64,000 nucleotides of DNA, from the NCBI RefSeq assembly GCF_000715075.1, contig NC_134102.1, positions 97,295,766-97,359,765 of the forward strand. Reading direction: 5' to 3'. Both the position numbers and the translations under genes were made by a program. The notes under the pieces were generated by a model. That model did not search any database, was not told the DNA's origin, and was given only the letters and a program-made list of their open reading frames with translations. The stretch is from Nicotiana tabacum. Lineage: Eukaryota > Streptophyta > Magnoliopsida > Solanales > Solanaceae. Below, one piece after another: positions 1-13,808 of the stretch (within the stretch, counting starts at the first letter, position 1; each line of letters opens with the position of its first letter).

Positions 1-122
1 ATTACCAAATCGAGTTGATCAAACCATCCACAAGTTTGTCACTTGTCATATACAAAAAGATAAAGCTAGCACAGGGAAGAAAGTGGAAGTTGGGGATTAT
101 AGTGAAGACGAATCCAACTTAC

Positions 123-3100
123 CCAAAACACCACCACCAGCAGTTGATCCAGCTAGGCTACTATTCCCACTTCCACTGCCGGGTTCACATGGCAAATTGG
201 GATCTCCATATGTGATGCCACCCGCAATGCAGCTTCCATTATAATATCCATATCCACCTTCACCACCATGACCAGCACCACTGCCAAGATCATTGCTTAG
301 AACTGATCCTTTGCCTACTCCTCCAATGCAGCCTGTGGAGATGACACAATGGAATCGATGAAACAATGAGGTTATATATTACATTCTGAGAAAGTATATT
401 GTTGTCGTTTGATTTGTTTGACAATTTTAACATTGAATTTTTGCATCTAAATGTGAGCTTTTTTCTATAAGGCAAATTTGACCTTTCTCTAACAGAAAAA
501 TTTGAACTCTCAAAGCAATGATAGTTATTTCTCAGACACTAAAGACATTAAACCATGCCTTAAGAAAAGCAATATAAGATAAGGGTTACATTGAAAAAGT
601 TAATATGACAACATCAAATATAAATTGAAGGAAATTAAGAACAGACCCATCCCTGATGTGCTAATAATTCCATAAGGTTGCACATCTACAGTCCTTGCTC
701 TGTGGAAATGAACAACAGATCCTTCTATGAGGCCTTCAACAAGGATATCTTCAACTCGGCAGATCTGCAGATAAAGCAAGAATTAGAGTTGCATAAGTGC
801 ACGGTACAATCTATACACACATCATGCAGAGATGTCTGTTTTGATACTGGGCAGAAATTAGCACCTGTAAAGTGAATGATAGAGAAGAGTTCACGTTGCA
901 GTCTTCAGGAGGGTGGAGCAATTCAAAAGGACAACCTGGACTATCACAGTTCAACTTCGGTTTCCTATCAAGCACCAAATATCCCATTAGCAAATCAAAG
1001 AAAGCTTCTTGGAAAAGAAACAATAGGGGGAAGGAACAAGAAGTAATTAGGAACTCACACAGCATCAGCTGTCGCATTTCGTGAAGGACCACGCAAAACT
1101 GATCCTGGTCCAATCTGCACGCAGTAAGAGAAAAGTAGGCAAGAAATAAAATAAATAGATATGATATATAGAAAAAAATGGTCAACCCAAACTACATATA
1201 AGGTCCAGGAACTGGAATACCAAGCTCCTCAGGAGCTGAGGCAGAACACAGACCAGGTAAAAACCCAAGCAAAGACTAAGCTCAGTTACCACCTTGCTAG
1301 TGAAAAGAATTGGAACAGTAATACAGATACCCAATGAAGACTGACATATATTATCTTGCATCTGATATTCATACAAAGACGGCGAGGGAGAAAGAAATTA
1401 CTACACGCAATTTGAAAAATCCATATACTGATGTCAAAAACACCACAAAAGATCAAGTGACCAGGAAAAACCAAGTGTCGAAAGAAAGCAAGTATAGACC
1501 AGTTAGGAATCTACTGCACATCTCCTATAAAAGCAGAAACAAAAGGATGCAAAACAAGATTTCTGCTCACATTGACGCTGTAAAATAAAGACAGGACCAG
1601 TCTTTGAGCTTCAATAGCATCTCCTGGTCCAGATAAATTCAACAACCCTTGGCCATGAACTCCAAGATTTGCATTCGAACGAATTTGAGATGATTCCTGC
1701 ATAAGATGGCACGTAGAGGACATCTCAAAATGAACAAGTACGATAAGACAACCAAGAAAAACAAGCAACGGAAAAAGAAAGAGCACCTTAAGAACAATTA
1801 GGTTACTAGCCTCAAGCATTGTTGTCTCAACATTTTGATCTCCACCACCATCAATTATCATTTTCGAATTCCACATCAGAAACATTTTGACAGACATCCG
1901 TAGCGCTCCAAAAACCTGAAAAAAACAAGTCAGATAACATTCACTGCCAAAGCTTCAGAAATACGCTAATACAAGAGACAGCGCTTGGGGACAATGAGTA
2001 TAAGAGCAGCAATATAATCATGATTCTAGAAGCAGAGTGAAGAAATTTATGCCAAAGAGCCAAAAGAAAGCATAAAACCACAGAAGCAAAACTGAGGGTG
2101 GCTGAAGTAGGTATTTTACCCTACCTACCTTATCAAAAAAATAGGTACAAGAGCATACAACACGAAGGGAACAGCAGCAGCGAGATAGACCAGACATTGT
2201 CAGTGAATAAAACTCCAACTTCTCTTTCATCCTAATGAATAATTTTGACAAATCTTCCTTAAAACCTTAATAACGATAGAAACATTAATCTACAATCAAA
2301 TAAGGAACAGCATTCAGAGGATCCCAAGTCATTTGGTTGCTTATGACCCCAAATAATGAAGGAACAAACTATAAAATCTCCTTTTGATTCTAGACATGCA
2401 AATCTTTGTGAAATAAAAGAAAAAGGTGCTGGACCACAGTTTCAAAATTGGTGCCGCGCATTGCACAATATCTAAGAGTCGTCCCCGCTATTATTATCCT
2501 TTTTTCAGTAAGCAAAATGATTATAGCAAAAATCTTAGGTTAAATAACCGAAGGTAGGGTCCTAAATCATTTTGACATAGGTAGAACCCTAAATCATGTA
2601 AAACTAAACATAGAAAGTTCTCAAAATAACCAACTCTAGATAATTTTCAGTTTATATTCAGTGAGCTACTTGACAGCCTCAGGCATCTGCACTACAAGGA
2701 GAGACCTTATTTTAGTACGAGGAGAGATACAGCAGCATGAAAAGATGGTTTCAAAGCTAGCGTCACCTGCTTCCATCTGGAACTTTTCCCTTTGTTTAAA
2801 ATTATTTTATGCTTTTATATGACAGTGTCAGAAAATGTAAGACTATGAGGAGACATTACGGTTAATGGTTAATCAAGCTGTTATTAGAGTACAATTACAA
2901 CATAACAGCAGGGAGACCTTACGCTTAGCTAAGCTGTTTTTCAACTTCCGTGTAGTAGCTTTAGCAAACACATGCAATATGTATTGCATGTACTGATGTT
3001 TCCATTGGTCAATGCAAGTAATGCATCAAAGTAGACGCTCCAAAGGACAGCTATAACATCATACAAGTAGAAGAAAAGAAGAGTAGAGGCACAAGCTAGA

Positions 3101-6100
3101 GTCTAACAGTTAAGAGTTTATGAAGACAATTGTAAATGAAAAACAGATGTGAAAAAGACTTTCCAATTGGAATATTGCATGAACACTTCTATAGATCACC
3201 AAAAGAAAGGGCTTAAGGAGACTACAACCGTTATTAAACAACAAATCTGTATTTGCAAGGAAATTCTACCGCTTACCTTAATGACAGAATCACTCATCAA
3301 AAGCTCCTCTGCCAATAATTCAAACTCTGACATCGCATAACGTGCCAGCCCAAAGCTCAGCGCTCCATTACACAAAAGGCTGATTTGACCTTGGACCTAT
3401 ATAAGAGAGATAAGATACTCATATAACCAAAAAAACAGAGGCAGGGGTGCAAAACAGAAGGAAGCTGGAGAACCACTACGATGCTTAGGCTGCTAAGTTT
3501 CCCAAGGCATTTCATTGTCACCTCAAGGTGAAAAGAAACTCCTTGGCTTGTTTGGCTTTTCAAGAAGTGAAAGTAAAAGAATTATTTTAAGCTTCTGAAT
3601 AATTAAAGTCTTCAATTAAAAGGGGTGTTATAAAAATAATTTTACTGAAGAGCTCTATAACTGGAAAAGCAAAAAAAGGATTGGAGCGTTTTGTATCACT
3701 TTTATTCTTTCAGAGCCCTTGGACCCCCATTGCCGCTCTTGGGGATTTTATCTTTCTATCTTTTACATGTTCCTTTCACATGTAAGGAAATCAAGTTCTT
3801 CTTAGATGAAAAAAGTTAGATGTCAAGCGAATTTAACCTTTTCAGATTCAATGCCCATCCTGTGACATGTAGAATCTAGAATGAACATGAGTTGATAACT
3901 TGGAACATAACTCAACTTCAAGATTTATCTACAATACATCACATTATCTGTACAACTTAAAAGTATCGGTAAAACATCAGAACACATAATAAAATAAAAA
4001 AAATGGTAAACCAGAACAATCCCTTTTCTCCAAAGTAAGATCCATGTGAAGAAAATCGATCAGGACAAGTTAAAGACACCTAATCTAGGAAACACGAAGC
4101 AGAGCCATGAAAACTAACGCAACCAAGGAAAAGAAAGCATCAATTGCAAAACAATGCAGCACTCATTTAGAAACATACATCATATCCTGAGGCAAGAGTT
4201 TGATATGCATAAAATAGGATAAAGGAGTAGGAAGGGACTATCTTTCTAAAGAATAAACATCAAAACCTCTCATCATAACCAAGGAAAATATAACTTCTCT
4301 ATGATGCTTCACTCAATAGATTCAATGTCAAGTAAGTTCAATCAATTGAGGTTACACTCAATAACTTCTCTATGATGCTTCACTCAATATATTTACTCTC
4401 ATGAAAAACTGAAAAAGGAAAATTAAGATGCACTGCACCAACCTGAACGCGACTCCACAGCAAGGGGACAGCAGCCTTAGCGTGGTTGCGAATATAAACA
4501 TTTGTCAGAAGTGGCTGAGGAAGATCCAAGAGAAGTGTGTCTGTAGAAGTTGATTTATTGTGGTTGCTGACGGTAAGACTGCGGGGGACATTATCATAGA
4601 AAGTTCCAGCTGCGCCTGCATTTTCTGGGCAACCACGACTGCTTCCTCCTGCATGCAGAAAAATGGAGGTCGTATTGGCTTTAGTACCAGCTGAACAATA
4701 TAATAACTAAAAGTAAGAAATGTTCAAGCGGTTTACCTATCCAAAGGCCACAATTAACTACTTACAAAGACCACATGATAAGGGTTTTTTACCACAAGTA
4801 TTTCTAGAGTAAATCTTTCATCAAGACGAGAGATAATGCATGAACCTGCTAAGGGAATAGTTGCTATGTAGAGATAGCTAATGTTTAACAGAGCATGGTG
4901 CAAGTTAAAATCCAAAAGCACGAGAGGTCAATTCTCACTTACATCATTCATCTTTGGAATAGCCCTAGAATTTTCCATGGCTTAGTTCCCTTGCTCAACT
5001 ATGAGCGGGAACTGGGAAGTTATCACACACTTCACATAAAAAATGTGTGAAGTTAGAAGATTCTTAAACAAGCAAGGTAAATAGCCCTACCATAAGCAAA
5101 GATTTCTGGTTCGTCGTGTCTACTAAAAATATCAACAGAAACTCTTCCACCACCTCCACCAGCAAAACCATCACCTCCACAAGCGCTAATTCTACCGTTT
5201 CCAGTCCTGCATTTGGTGAGAAAGAAAGGGTTAAATGGCAGTGCAGGTACAAGCATTTGACTCTTTTTGCAACTTAAGACATACCAACAACCGAGCAAGG
5301 TAATTGCAATTAAAATTTCAAGAAAACCACTGTGTTCCCGGCAACGGGGTATTTGTGTATAAACATGAAATAACGTGTTGTATAAGATAGCTGCTAGAGT
5401 CATGGAAGGGCTAATGTATTATTTTATCAAGATTCTTTTGTTAAAGAAACCTTGGGGTGTATTACCAACACATTCAATTTTTGCTTCTCATCTTCTCTAG
5501 AGAAGCAAAAATCGAACCAATAGAACTAATAGTCAAACGACATAATTTTTTCTTTTTCATTACTTCTATGATCGCCACACAGCAGCACCCGTTCTATTGA
5601 AATAGTTCTTCAGTAGAGATGTTCCACCGAGTACCTGTTTTCCGATCGTATTATAATTCCTGTTCCTATCCTACCTCTTGACCTCTCTACATTCTTGGAA
5701 ATTGATAAGCTTATCAAAGCAAATCCCCTATTCTATTACCCAACATAATTGAGAGAAGCTCATCATACTAATAAAATTTATTTGAATAAAGGCACTCAGT
5801 GTTCCTCACTTCAGCTACTTCTGCTTGACAAGGAAGGGGATCCGCAATCACCAGAGACACTGAGTAAGTAAGTAGCTCCTAAGTAGTTATCATGCATGGA
5901 ATTTGGAAAAAATCTAGTCCATCTCTATTTAAACTACCTATTGCAAAGTTTCCAAGTCAGCCACTTGGGCTTCCATTTTCAAATGTTTCAAAATTACTCT
6001 GATGGCCAAAAGTGGAAAACAGTAACTCAGAACTGCTGATCACCAGCAGATGGGGAAAGAGAACAATAGGAACCATCCAGGAAGATAAGGGAAAAGGACA

Positions 6101-9100
6101 TCAATGCATATATAGCTATTCAAAGAGTAACATAAATGCTCATTGCAACAGGTCAAGCATTCTTTCATACAGTAGGTTTCTACCGTTTGTCAGGTAACCT
6201 TCTTCACACAATTTGCAAGTGAACCTTCAGCAATTATAGCTTTTACCTTCATCATAAGAAAACTTTTAATAGGTTAATGAAAGAAAGTTGATGCTGGCAG
6301 CAAGGAGGTGGTGCCTGCCAGTTTGAAAGTCCATGAAAATCATATTCACTACACATCTGCCAAAATAAAAGAGCTAGCAAGCATGGACACCATATCTCAG
6401 ACAACGTCTTTGAGTCATACTAACATATAACACCAACACCAATTCAAGTCCACTAGCACTCGGATGTTTGAGTCCAATACCAACCCAGCATGTCCAATAG
6501 CTTTTTGAATTTGTCAATTCATGTCAGCCCAATAGACAACAGTTCGCCACTAGTTCCATATTCTTTTATTTTGTCAAAAGCTTTCTTAGGTGCAGGGAAC
6601 AACTTTGGGGGGGGGGGGATATAAGAGAGAAAGAGAGGAGTTGGGTCTCTCTGGAGCAAAAGAAACTTGTGAAAAGACAAACAGAACCAACAAGGAAATA
6701 GACAAAACAGAACTAGAGATGCACACATCAAATGTCGTATTCCATTTTCTTTTCTAACCTGCTGTTATTTTAGAACCTTTTTTTTCTTTTGAAAATTTTT
6801 TTTAGAATCTTTTGTAGAATGACTCTATCCATTTTGATGTCAAATATTATGAAATTGGTCATTCAAGAAGACACCTTCGAAATTGATGCATTATGTGAGA
6901 AGTATGCCACATGTGTCCTCCAAATTTTGAAATTTCCATGTATTTAGGTAGTAGGTACATGTATATATTGCTTAGCACAAGAGTGTCCAAATTTAGAAAT
7001 TTATTGTTCTCACCCATGGCGCCAATTGGGGCTGAGCCAACTAATTAACCCAGGGGAATTTCTTGGTTATACCTTATCATAATATTTCACCACTCACTAC
7101 AAATGTCAACTTGAATGCCAACTATATCTTGTGAATGTGCTAAAGCAAGAGCATATCTATATATGATTACATGATCAGTTGATGTTTATAAGGCCTTCAG
7201 CCTCACAGAGGAACATCATTCCCCGACCCACTTGCTAGATGCATCCCCTATATCAATGAATTTACTTGAAAATCGAATGGGGAAACCTTGCACCAGATAT
7301 TAGATTACCATTTTATTCAAATACAAGACATGAAAACTTAAAACACGAAGCTTATTTCTGATACTGTAAGTCATCATAATACTGAATTCAGCTTAGCTCT
7401 CAAAGCCAACACTGTATTTCAAGTCTAAAGATGCTTGGATTCATTTTTGGAGGCATTGAGCATCACATTCCATGCGCTTATCTTTTATGAGGCGCTTCCT
7501 AGATGCCTCAGTGATATCAAAGAATTGACTTGAATAATTACACAGGAGAAAACAAATCAGAGAATCAGGATGTCATTCAATTCAAGTAAAGAACATGACA
7601 ACTCAAAGGAAGCTAACTGTTTACCACAAATTATAACAGCCAGCTCCCAATAATGCATCTAAAGCTTCAGTTACTTTTGACAGGCATGTGATTATCTGCA
7701 TTTGATGTATCAATCTTTTCATTTGACCTTTTCCATTCTTTAGTTCCTTCACCATCCCTCCCTCAGCGGCAAACCACTACCTTCTTTTGATTTGTGACAT
7801 CAAGTACCCAAGCAACATGTTCGTTCCATTCTTTGTTTCTTTGTTTGATAGGTAAAAGTTGTTTGTTCCATTCTTACAAAATGCTCTTTTATAAAGTAAA
7901 GAATTTTATTAACGATGGGGGGAAACCCCGTATAAAAGCCGTATACTAAAAACGAACCTACACCACAATATGGTTCGCTACAAAGTAACCCAATCATTTA
8001 TACACACAGGAACCCCATGGGTACAACAAAAAACAACTAGAAACAAAAGACTATTTTGCAATTTGATGAAATCACTCTCTACTCGTTCAAGAGTTCTCAT
8101 GTTTCTCTCTTTCCATAAAACCCACATAATGGCTAATGCTAACCAATTCTTATAAAGTATCAAATCTATACAAATATATTAGGACATTTTTAATCACGTA
8201 GCAAACTTAGCAAAAGCTGCACTGGTGCGTTGGTTTAGTGGAGTGGCATTGCAAAATTCAAAAGCTCAATTCCTTTAGTGCACATGCAAGTAACTAAGGA
8301 ACTACCAATCAATATGTAACATTAAACTCCATTGTCTTATTGAGGACATGACCGTGGATAGAAAGTTGTGGAGGTCGAGAATTAGAATGGAAGGTTAGTA
8401 GTTAGTAGAGCTTTCTGTCTGTCCTTACTGGTAACTTTAGTATTACTCTCATTTAGTCTTATTCTTTTTCTTTTTTGATAACCGTGGTGTCCAGGCCAGC
8501 TTGCGCGCACCTCTCATTTAGTCTTATTCTTGGTTGTCTATATCTATCTAATGTGCTTCTGCTTCGCTTCTTTTACTATCTTTTTGTTGTTATTGCTTTT
8601 TCCATGTCTTTTTCATTACTTTATTTCCTTTGCTTTGTTGCTGCGACGATGTTGAGTCGGGGGTCTATCGGAAACAACCTCTTTACCTGCACAAGGTAGG
8701 GGTAAGGTTTGTGTACACATCATCCTCCCCAAACCCCACTTGTGGGATTCCATTGGGTTTGTTGTTGTTGTCATCTTACACCAAAGAGCTAGACTATAGA
8801 TACGTTTGTTCTTGAGCTTCATAATGCTTTCCTTTCTTCCTTTCAAAATTCTCTGATTTCTTCCTTCCATATCACCCGCCATACTGCTGCAGTACCTAAG
8901 GAACTACCAAACTATATGTAACATTTACATCCATTGTCTTACACCAACGAGCTAGACTATAGATACATTTGTTCTTGAGCTTCACAATGCTTTCCTTTCT
9001 TCTTTTCAAAATTCTCTGATTTCTTCCTTCCATATCACCCACCATACTGCTGCAGGGACAGTATTCTAGAAGAATACTTTAACGAAATCCTTATCTCCAC

Positions 9101-11512
9101 GTGCAAGAGGGAGATTTCATTTTTTTGGTACGAAGGAACTATAAGTTGCCGTTTTCAAAGCGAAGGTCATGTCAGTGCTAGGTTATCATCAGTTGTTCAT
9201 GGTACATAAGCTTTTTCTATTGGGTGTATAGTTTTGAATAGATCTCTAAGTTTACTTTGAGTTTCAAGGGGTGTGTAAGAATGTTAAAGAGTTAGTGTAA
9301 GCATGTTGCAATTAAAGTAATAGAAGAATTAACTCTTTTAAGGCTCACCGCTTTAGAAGAATTAATTGGAATATCCCATATTGGACAAATATCATGTGTC
9401 TCTTAGTTAAGACCTATAAAGAGGTAGAGCTTGTACTCCCGGAACAGCTTCGGAATTTACCTGTTACCGAATAAAGATGCAGACCTTGTACTCATCAAAT
9501 TTCAAGTAATCAATATTTCTCTTCTCTCTTATTTTCTCATGGTATCTAAAGGTCACATATAAAATATTTGAATCTCTGTTTTGATCTACGGAAATATTTG
9601 AATTCCAAAATCACCCAAGAGATGTATCTATAAGTTACTACCATGCGTAGATAGTAAAAGGAATCTTTCAAATACCTATGACTTCAGAAATTATTATTTT
9701 TGGGGGGGGATAAAATGACTTCAGAAATATTTATATAGTCAAATTTTCATCTTCCTTTTTCAGTATGCACACTTCAATCCAAAATTTTAAGAGTAGTCTA
9801 TATCTTGATAGAGAGTATGCACATGATGTTCCCAGCGACGAGGAATTCTTTCTCATCATGAACACCAACCTCAGATGTGTCTCCTCCCTTCTTTTCACAC
9901 TTGTTTTCTATCTAAACAGGATATTCGGATAAGATAAACTTACTGCCTCTCATAGGCTACCACGAAGGGCCCCAAGAAGCACGCCTCCAACCCTAGTGCA
10001 GTAATGTAGGATGATCTACTCCTGTTTCACTTGAACCAATAAGCAAGAAATTCTGCATCTCACGTATTCTTTCTTCTTCTACTTACTGGGACTCTCATAT
10101 TCCTCATGATAAACCAACTTATTTTGATCCATTCAAGCATGGTTCGTCAAGCCTAATTACATGTATCTACCTAACGTATTTCATTCTGTAGAAACAACCA
10201 TGCGACCAAGGACAAGTCTCTTATAAAGCATGATAAATTCAGTATAAGCACATCTCGCAGTGATAAGATACCATGCATTCACTGAAAATTTTCGTTGAAA
10301 CATGATATAATCATTCACAAAATATCCAGTGCAAATCAAAGGTGGATCGCATGTCATGCAAACTACATGTTGTACCACCTTTACAAGTGATAAGCTCCTT
10401 TTGTTTGTCCCAATGGTGCAGAGTTCCATGTATTCCCTCAAAAAAACAACCCTACTTTCTCCTACCAACTCATAGTCTAACACTTCATCATCCTACAGAA
10501 GAAAAAACTTTCTAGCACAACACATGAACCTACTGAACATTTCTAGTAACATAAGAGTAATGGCAGTATAAGAATAGCAATATGAAAGAATATCCACATA
10601 TCTAGTCACATAAAGAATAATGGCAGTACGCCAGTACAAACTAATAATATGGAGAAATTCAAGGGCACAGAAAGATACTAATACTGCTTATAATATGAAT
10701 ATGGAAATAAAGCAAAAGAAATATTACATCTTATAGGCTTTGATGTAGATGCTACCGCCAGAGCCGCCGCCACCTTTGACGCCTCCATCACCTCCATCAG
10801 CCAACACACTGCCATTCACTTCCAGAAACTTGTCCACCAACAGCATTATCTTTCCACCTCCACCCCCACCATAGTCCACAACCTTACTCGTGGTCCCACC
10901 TTTACTCCCATAACTCCACGGCATTTGCAAAGTGGACCATCCGTAAGCATCCCCGCCCCAAACATCCTCCTGAATCTTTTTTTCATCCGTCAAACAACAC
11001 GCCCCTCGTCCCCCATATCCTCCACCCGCTCCCTCCACTCCCTGTGGCGTCCCACTTGTCTGAGCTGGCGCTGAACCAGCCAAACCAGTGGTATTCACAG
11101 CAGAACTATTACTAAAAGTAGCGTTATCCGCCACCAGCTGGAATGTTCCGACTAGTATCACGGAATTCTCACCCAAAGTGAAGTTCCCAGTCACATTAAT
11201 ACCAATTTCACAACCGGTAAAAGTACAATTTAAGGTCACGTTTGGAAGGACATAAAAATTTCCCTTCCCTTCTATATACACACTCTTAGTGATATTCACA
11301 TTGGACACAATCTTGCAAGTTGTATCCAACGACCCAACGCCGCCGAGATCGTCCTCACATGATACCGACGGCGGGTGCGGCGGCGGAGGTGGCGGCGCTG
11401 GCGGGGAATAGTCTTGATGGAATAGAATTAACTCGGAATCATCATCTGAATAACTCGAAATCGATAAAGGGTTTACGAAAAATACCAAGAAAAGTAGGAG
11501 AGTCAAAGCCAT
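123..11512 (-). CDS. Glycine-rich secreted or membrane-anchored protein (At5g11700-like), 5' ten exons, partial
   Basis: Ten coding exons join in frame with GT-AG introns: 10728-11512, 5091-5206, 4443-4648, 3277-3396, 1787-1915, 1571-1696, 1059-1114, 865-964, 647-764 and 123-332. Together they give about 655 codons with no stop. The ATG at 11512 is chosen because it opens a hydrophobic signal peptide (MALTLLLFLVFF) followed by a proline-rich stretch. Beyond it are many N-glycosylation sequons, then glycine-rich segments (GGGGGGKI, FAGGGGGRV). Blocks such as KMTGNGRISACGG, ELLAEELLMSDS and LLHPPEDCNVN are recalled from the Arabidopsis At5g11700/At4g32920/At5g47020 glycine-rich family, whose members are roughly 1,400 residues. 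The C-terminal half lies beyond the left edge. The molecular function of the family is not established; secretion is inferred from the signal peptide. Intron 1 is 5.5 kb and repeat-bearing. Exon calls were made by eye; the donor at 1057-1058 was picked by frame. Confidence 0.85.
8340..8773 (+). mobile_element. 5'-truncated RTE-type LINE 3' end with TTG tail
   Basis: The element begins in the last codons of a non-LTR ORF2: residues EDMTVDRKLWRSRIRMEG, then a TAG stop ending at 8395. A 3' UTR follows and ends in the block from about 8650 that is common in Solanaceae (GGTCTATCGGAAACAACCTC ... CCCCACTTGTGGGATT) and a GTTGTTGTTG tail. The direct repeat TCTTA occurs at 8335-8339 and 8774-8778. Assignment to the RTE clade (which shares this tail with Au-type SINEs) is from memory. 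The insert lies in intron 1 of the glycine-rich protein gene, opposite to its transcription. Confidence 0.75.
8466..8510 (-). mobile_element. 5'-truncated TS SINE (45 bp) nested in the LINE remnant
   Basis: The stretch matches the 3' end of the TS SINE seen at 33608-33833 (GATAACCGTGGTGTCC ... GCCAGCTTGCGCGCAC), with its A tail read as T on the plus strand. A perfect 20-base direct repeat, CTCTCATTTAGTCTTATTCT, flanks it at 8446-8465 and 8511-8530. That is a clear target-site duplication, so a severely truncated copy was inserted by retrotransposition. Confidence 0.85.
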
Positions 11513-13808
11513 TGACTGATGAAAATAGTCATCACATCCGACAGTGATAAAGATCGGATTTTTGCATCGCAAATAGGGAGAAAAAAAAATCCCACCTCAA
11601 AAACTCCGCCCCAAAATCAAACCGTATAAAGATTAAGCTTATACTGAACAAAACCCAGTTGGGTTTTTGTAGAAAGACAACTGTAATAAATATTTATATT
11701 TGGGGGTTTATGGATATAGGAAAATTAGAATTTTTTGGAGAAGAGAAAACCCTAGAAAAAAATTTCTATTTTTCTGAAGGAGAAGAGATTCTCGTGGGAA
11801 AGGGGACAGAGAGGTTTGGGAGAAAAGGGTTTAGAGAGAGAGGGAGAGAGAGAGAGAGAGAGGGAAAGTGGGAAATGAGGTGAGCAAATGGGGAAAAAAG
11901 GAAAAGGAAAGAGATGAGAGAGCGTGGCGAGATGATGGGAGTGAGGGGTTTTGTTTGTTTAATGTGGGATAGGTAAAAGGTTTGTGATTAGGTAGGGAGT
12001 GACAACTTTTTTTCTAAAATCTTACATTGTAATTTGTACTTTCCTAATTAAATTGGATTTTAATAAAACTTTTCGTTAAAATATTTTCGGAAAGTTTACT
12101 AAATGTAGGGTTCCTAAGATTGTAAAAGGAAAGTATTCTTATGAAAGAGATATCAAGAAAAAACTCCAAGAAGGAAAAAAGAAAGAACAAGAAAAGATTT
12201 ATTACATAAATTATTTATGATTTGTTTTGTAACCAATTTTTTCAAATAATTAATATGTACTTATAAGAATGAACCAACTAAATTTGAATTCATATAATGT
12301 GGTTCCAATTACAACCTCTTAGATATAATACTTTTTCAAAATTGAGAGGGAAAAATATGTGTTTATATTGTGACAAAATGAATGCATTCAAACCAACGGA
12401 AATCAAAATTTTCATACATTACTTAAGGAGAAGATCTGTGTCCGTCCACTTAGAATTTGATTTTCTTCGACCCCGAAAAGAAGTCCTACTTTCCTTTCTT
12501 CCCCAAGCCAATAACAACACTAAGAGAAAAGCGAATAGCATCTCATGTATGAAATTGTTAGCGCATATGAGTGTATTTATATTTCTTTTTTGGTTAAATA
12601 AGATATTGATTAATAACTAATCAACATTACAAGATTTGATCATGGATGTCCCACGGGTATCAAAACCATGGCTTGTAAAAAAGCAAGAAATATTACAAAA
12701 CATAATAGTGTTATGTAGACCACAAAGTTCCCCAAAACTAGCCAAATTTTTACATAGGCTTCCCTATATGGTACTAACAAAAATAGTAGTTTGAGCGTGC
12801 TTATATTTTTGCTTTATAAATATGAATTTTAGGCATTTTTAACGATATATGTCATTGTTCTTATATTGTAATATTTTTATTTCAATAGTGATGAAAATTA
12901 TCACAATTTTATTTTCGTTATACTCGAATAGCTACCCTAAGCAATCAAAAAAGGATTAAAAGGATCATGACATTATAGTGGAACTTTTAATCTTTTGTAT
13001 TCGCTCTCCTAAAATATGTATATATTACTATATACTTTTATTTTCTATTGCTTTATGTTTATTGAGCAAAATTTAGTTACCCAATATAGAAGTCGATGGT
13101 ACAGTTAAGATGAGGAAATAAAAAACTTGAGGCATAACTTTTTACTTTCTTTCTTTCTTTAGCAACCATTTGAGATAAATTATCATTTTTTGGAATTTAA
13201 TATAACTAATTTTGATGAAAATGAAATTTTAAAACTAAGTGCAATAAGTTGGCAGAATGGTATCTTTATGAAACTTGCCTCGAGTGAGATAAAGAACATA
13301 AAAAATGGGTCATCAAACAAGGGAAAGTTAACAAAGTGACAAATTAATGCATTGAAAGACAAAAGGTGGCCGATGGAGTCGAAATGAAGGACAAAGAGTC
13401 ATGAGCTACGACCACGAAACAAGGCACGTAACATAACATACTTCGAATCAGTATACATTGAAACATTTCATATACAATTTATAAAATGATAGAATTTCAT
13501 GTATATTCAACACATTCTACTCACTCTATATAAATTCCATCTTCCCTAAGCATTACGAGCTTGAATCTAAAAATTTACTTTAGTTGTATTCGAAAACGTG
13601 ACATAAATTCTCAAGCTAGACAAAATAATATCAAGATATGTTCAAACGAATTGTACTTCAAATAATTAAAAATCATTTTGTTGGTGTTTCGGCCTTTTGG
13701 GTCTATCCCGAGCTCAACCTAACAGGCTCCCTCTATTTAGAATATGACAGAAAAGTTACATATTTCATTTTTTGAAGACATGAAATACAATCAATAACGC
13801 TATGACAT
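11513..13808. other. 5' leader/promoter of the glycine-rich gene and AT-rich spacer
   Basis: This stretch holds the leader and upstream region of the minus-strand glycine-rich gene. A purine GA microsatellite lies at about 11831-11864 (CT-rich on the gene strand), the kind of tract common in plant 5' leaders. The open frame at 12297-12620 looks like chance: no recognised motif, AT-rich composition. The rest, up to the LTR at 13809, shows no gene I can support. Confidence 0.5.

Larger units (their letters stand above)
8289..9053. repeat. Tandem duplication (~163-bp unit) inside intron 1, one copy interrupted
   Basis: The sequence from 8891 to 9053 repeats 8289-8339 plus 8774-8890, with a few substitutions. 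The first copy is split by a 434-bp insertion after CCATTGTCTTA. The second copy reads through the same point uninterrupted, so it preserves the empty site. Seen directly by comparing the two stretches. Confidence 0.85.

Noticed and set aside
8221..8290. tRNA-like GTTGGTTTAGTGG stretch
   Set aside because: Resembles a box A, but no convincing box B or cloverleaf; probably chance or an eroded SINE.
11659..11883. 74-codon plus-strand frame upstream of the glycine-rich gene
   Set aside because: It starts at a TTG, runs through the GA microsatellite and is antisense to the 5' leader; no homology signal.
12297..12620. 107-codon plus-strand frame in the spacer
   Set aside because: AT-rich, no motif, no splice or promoter context; chance frame.
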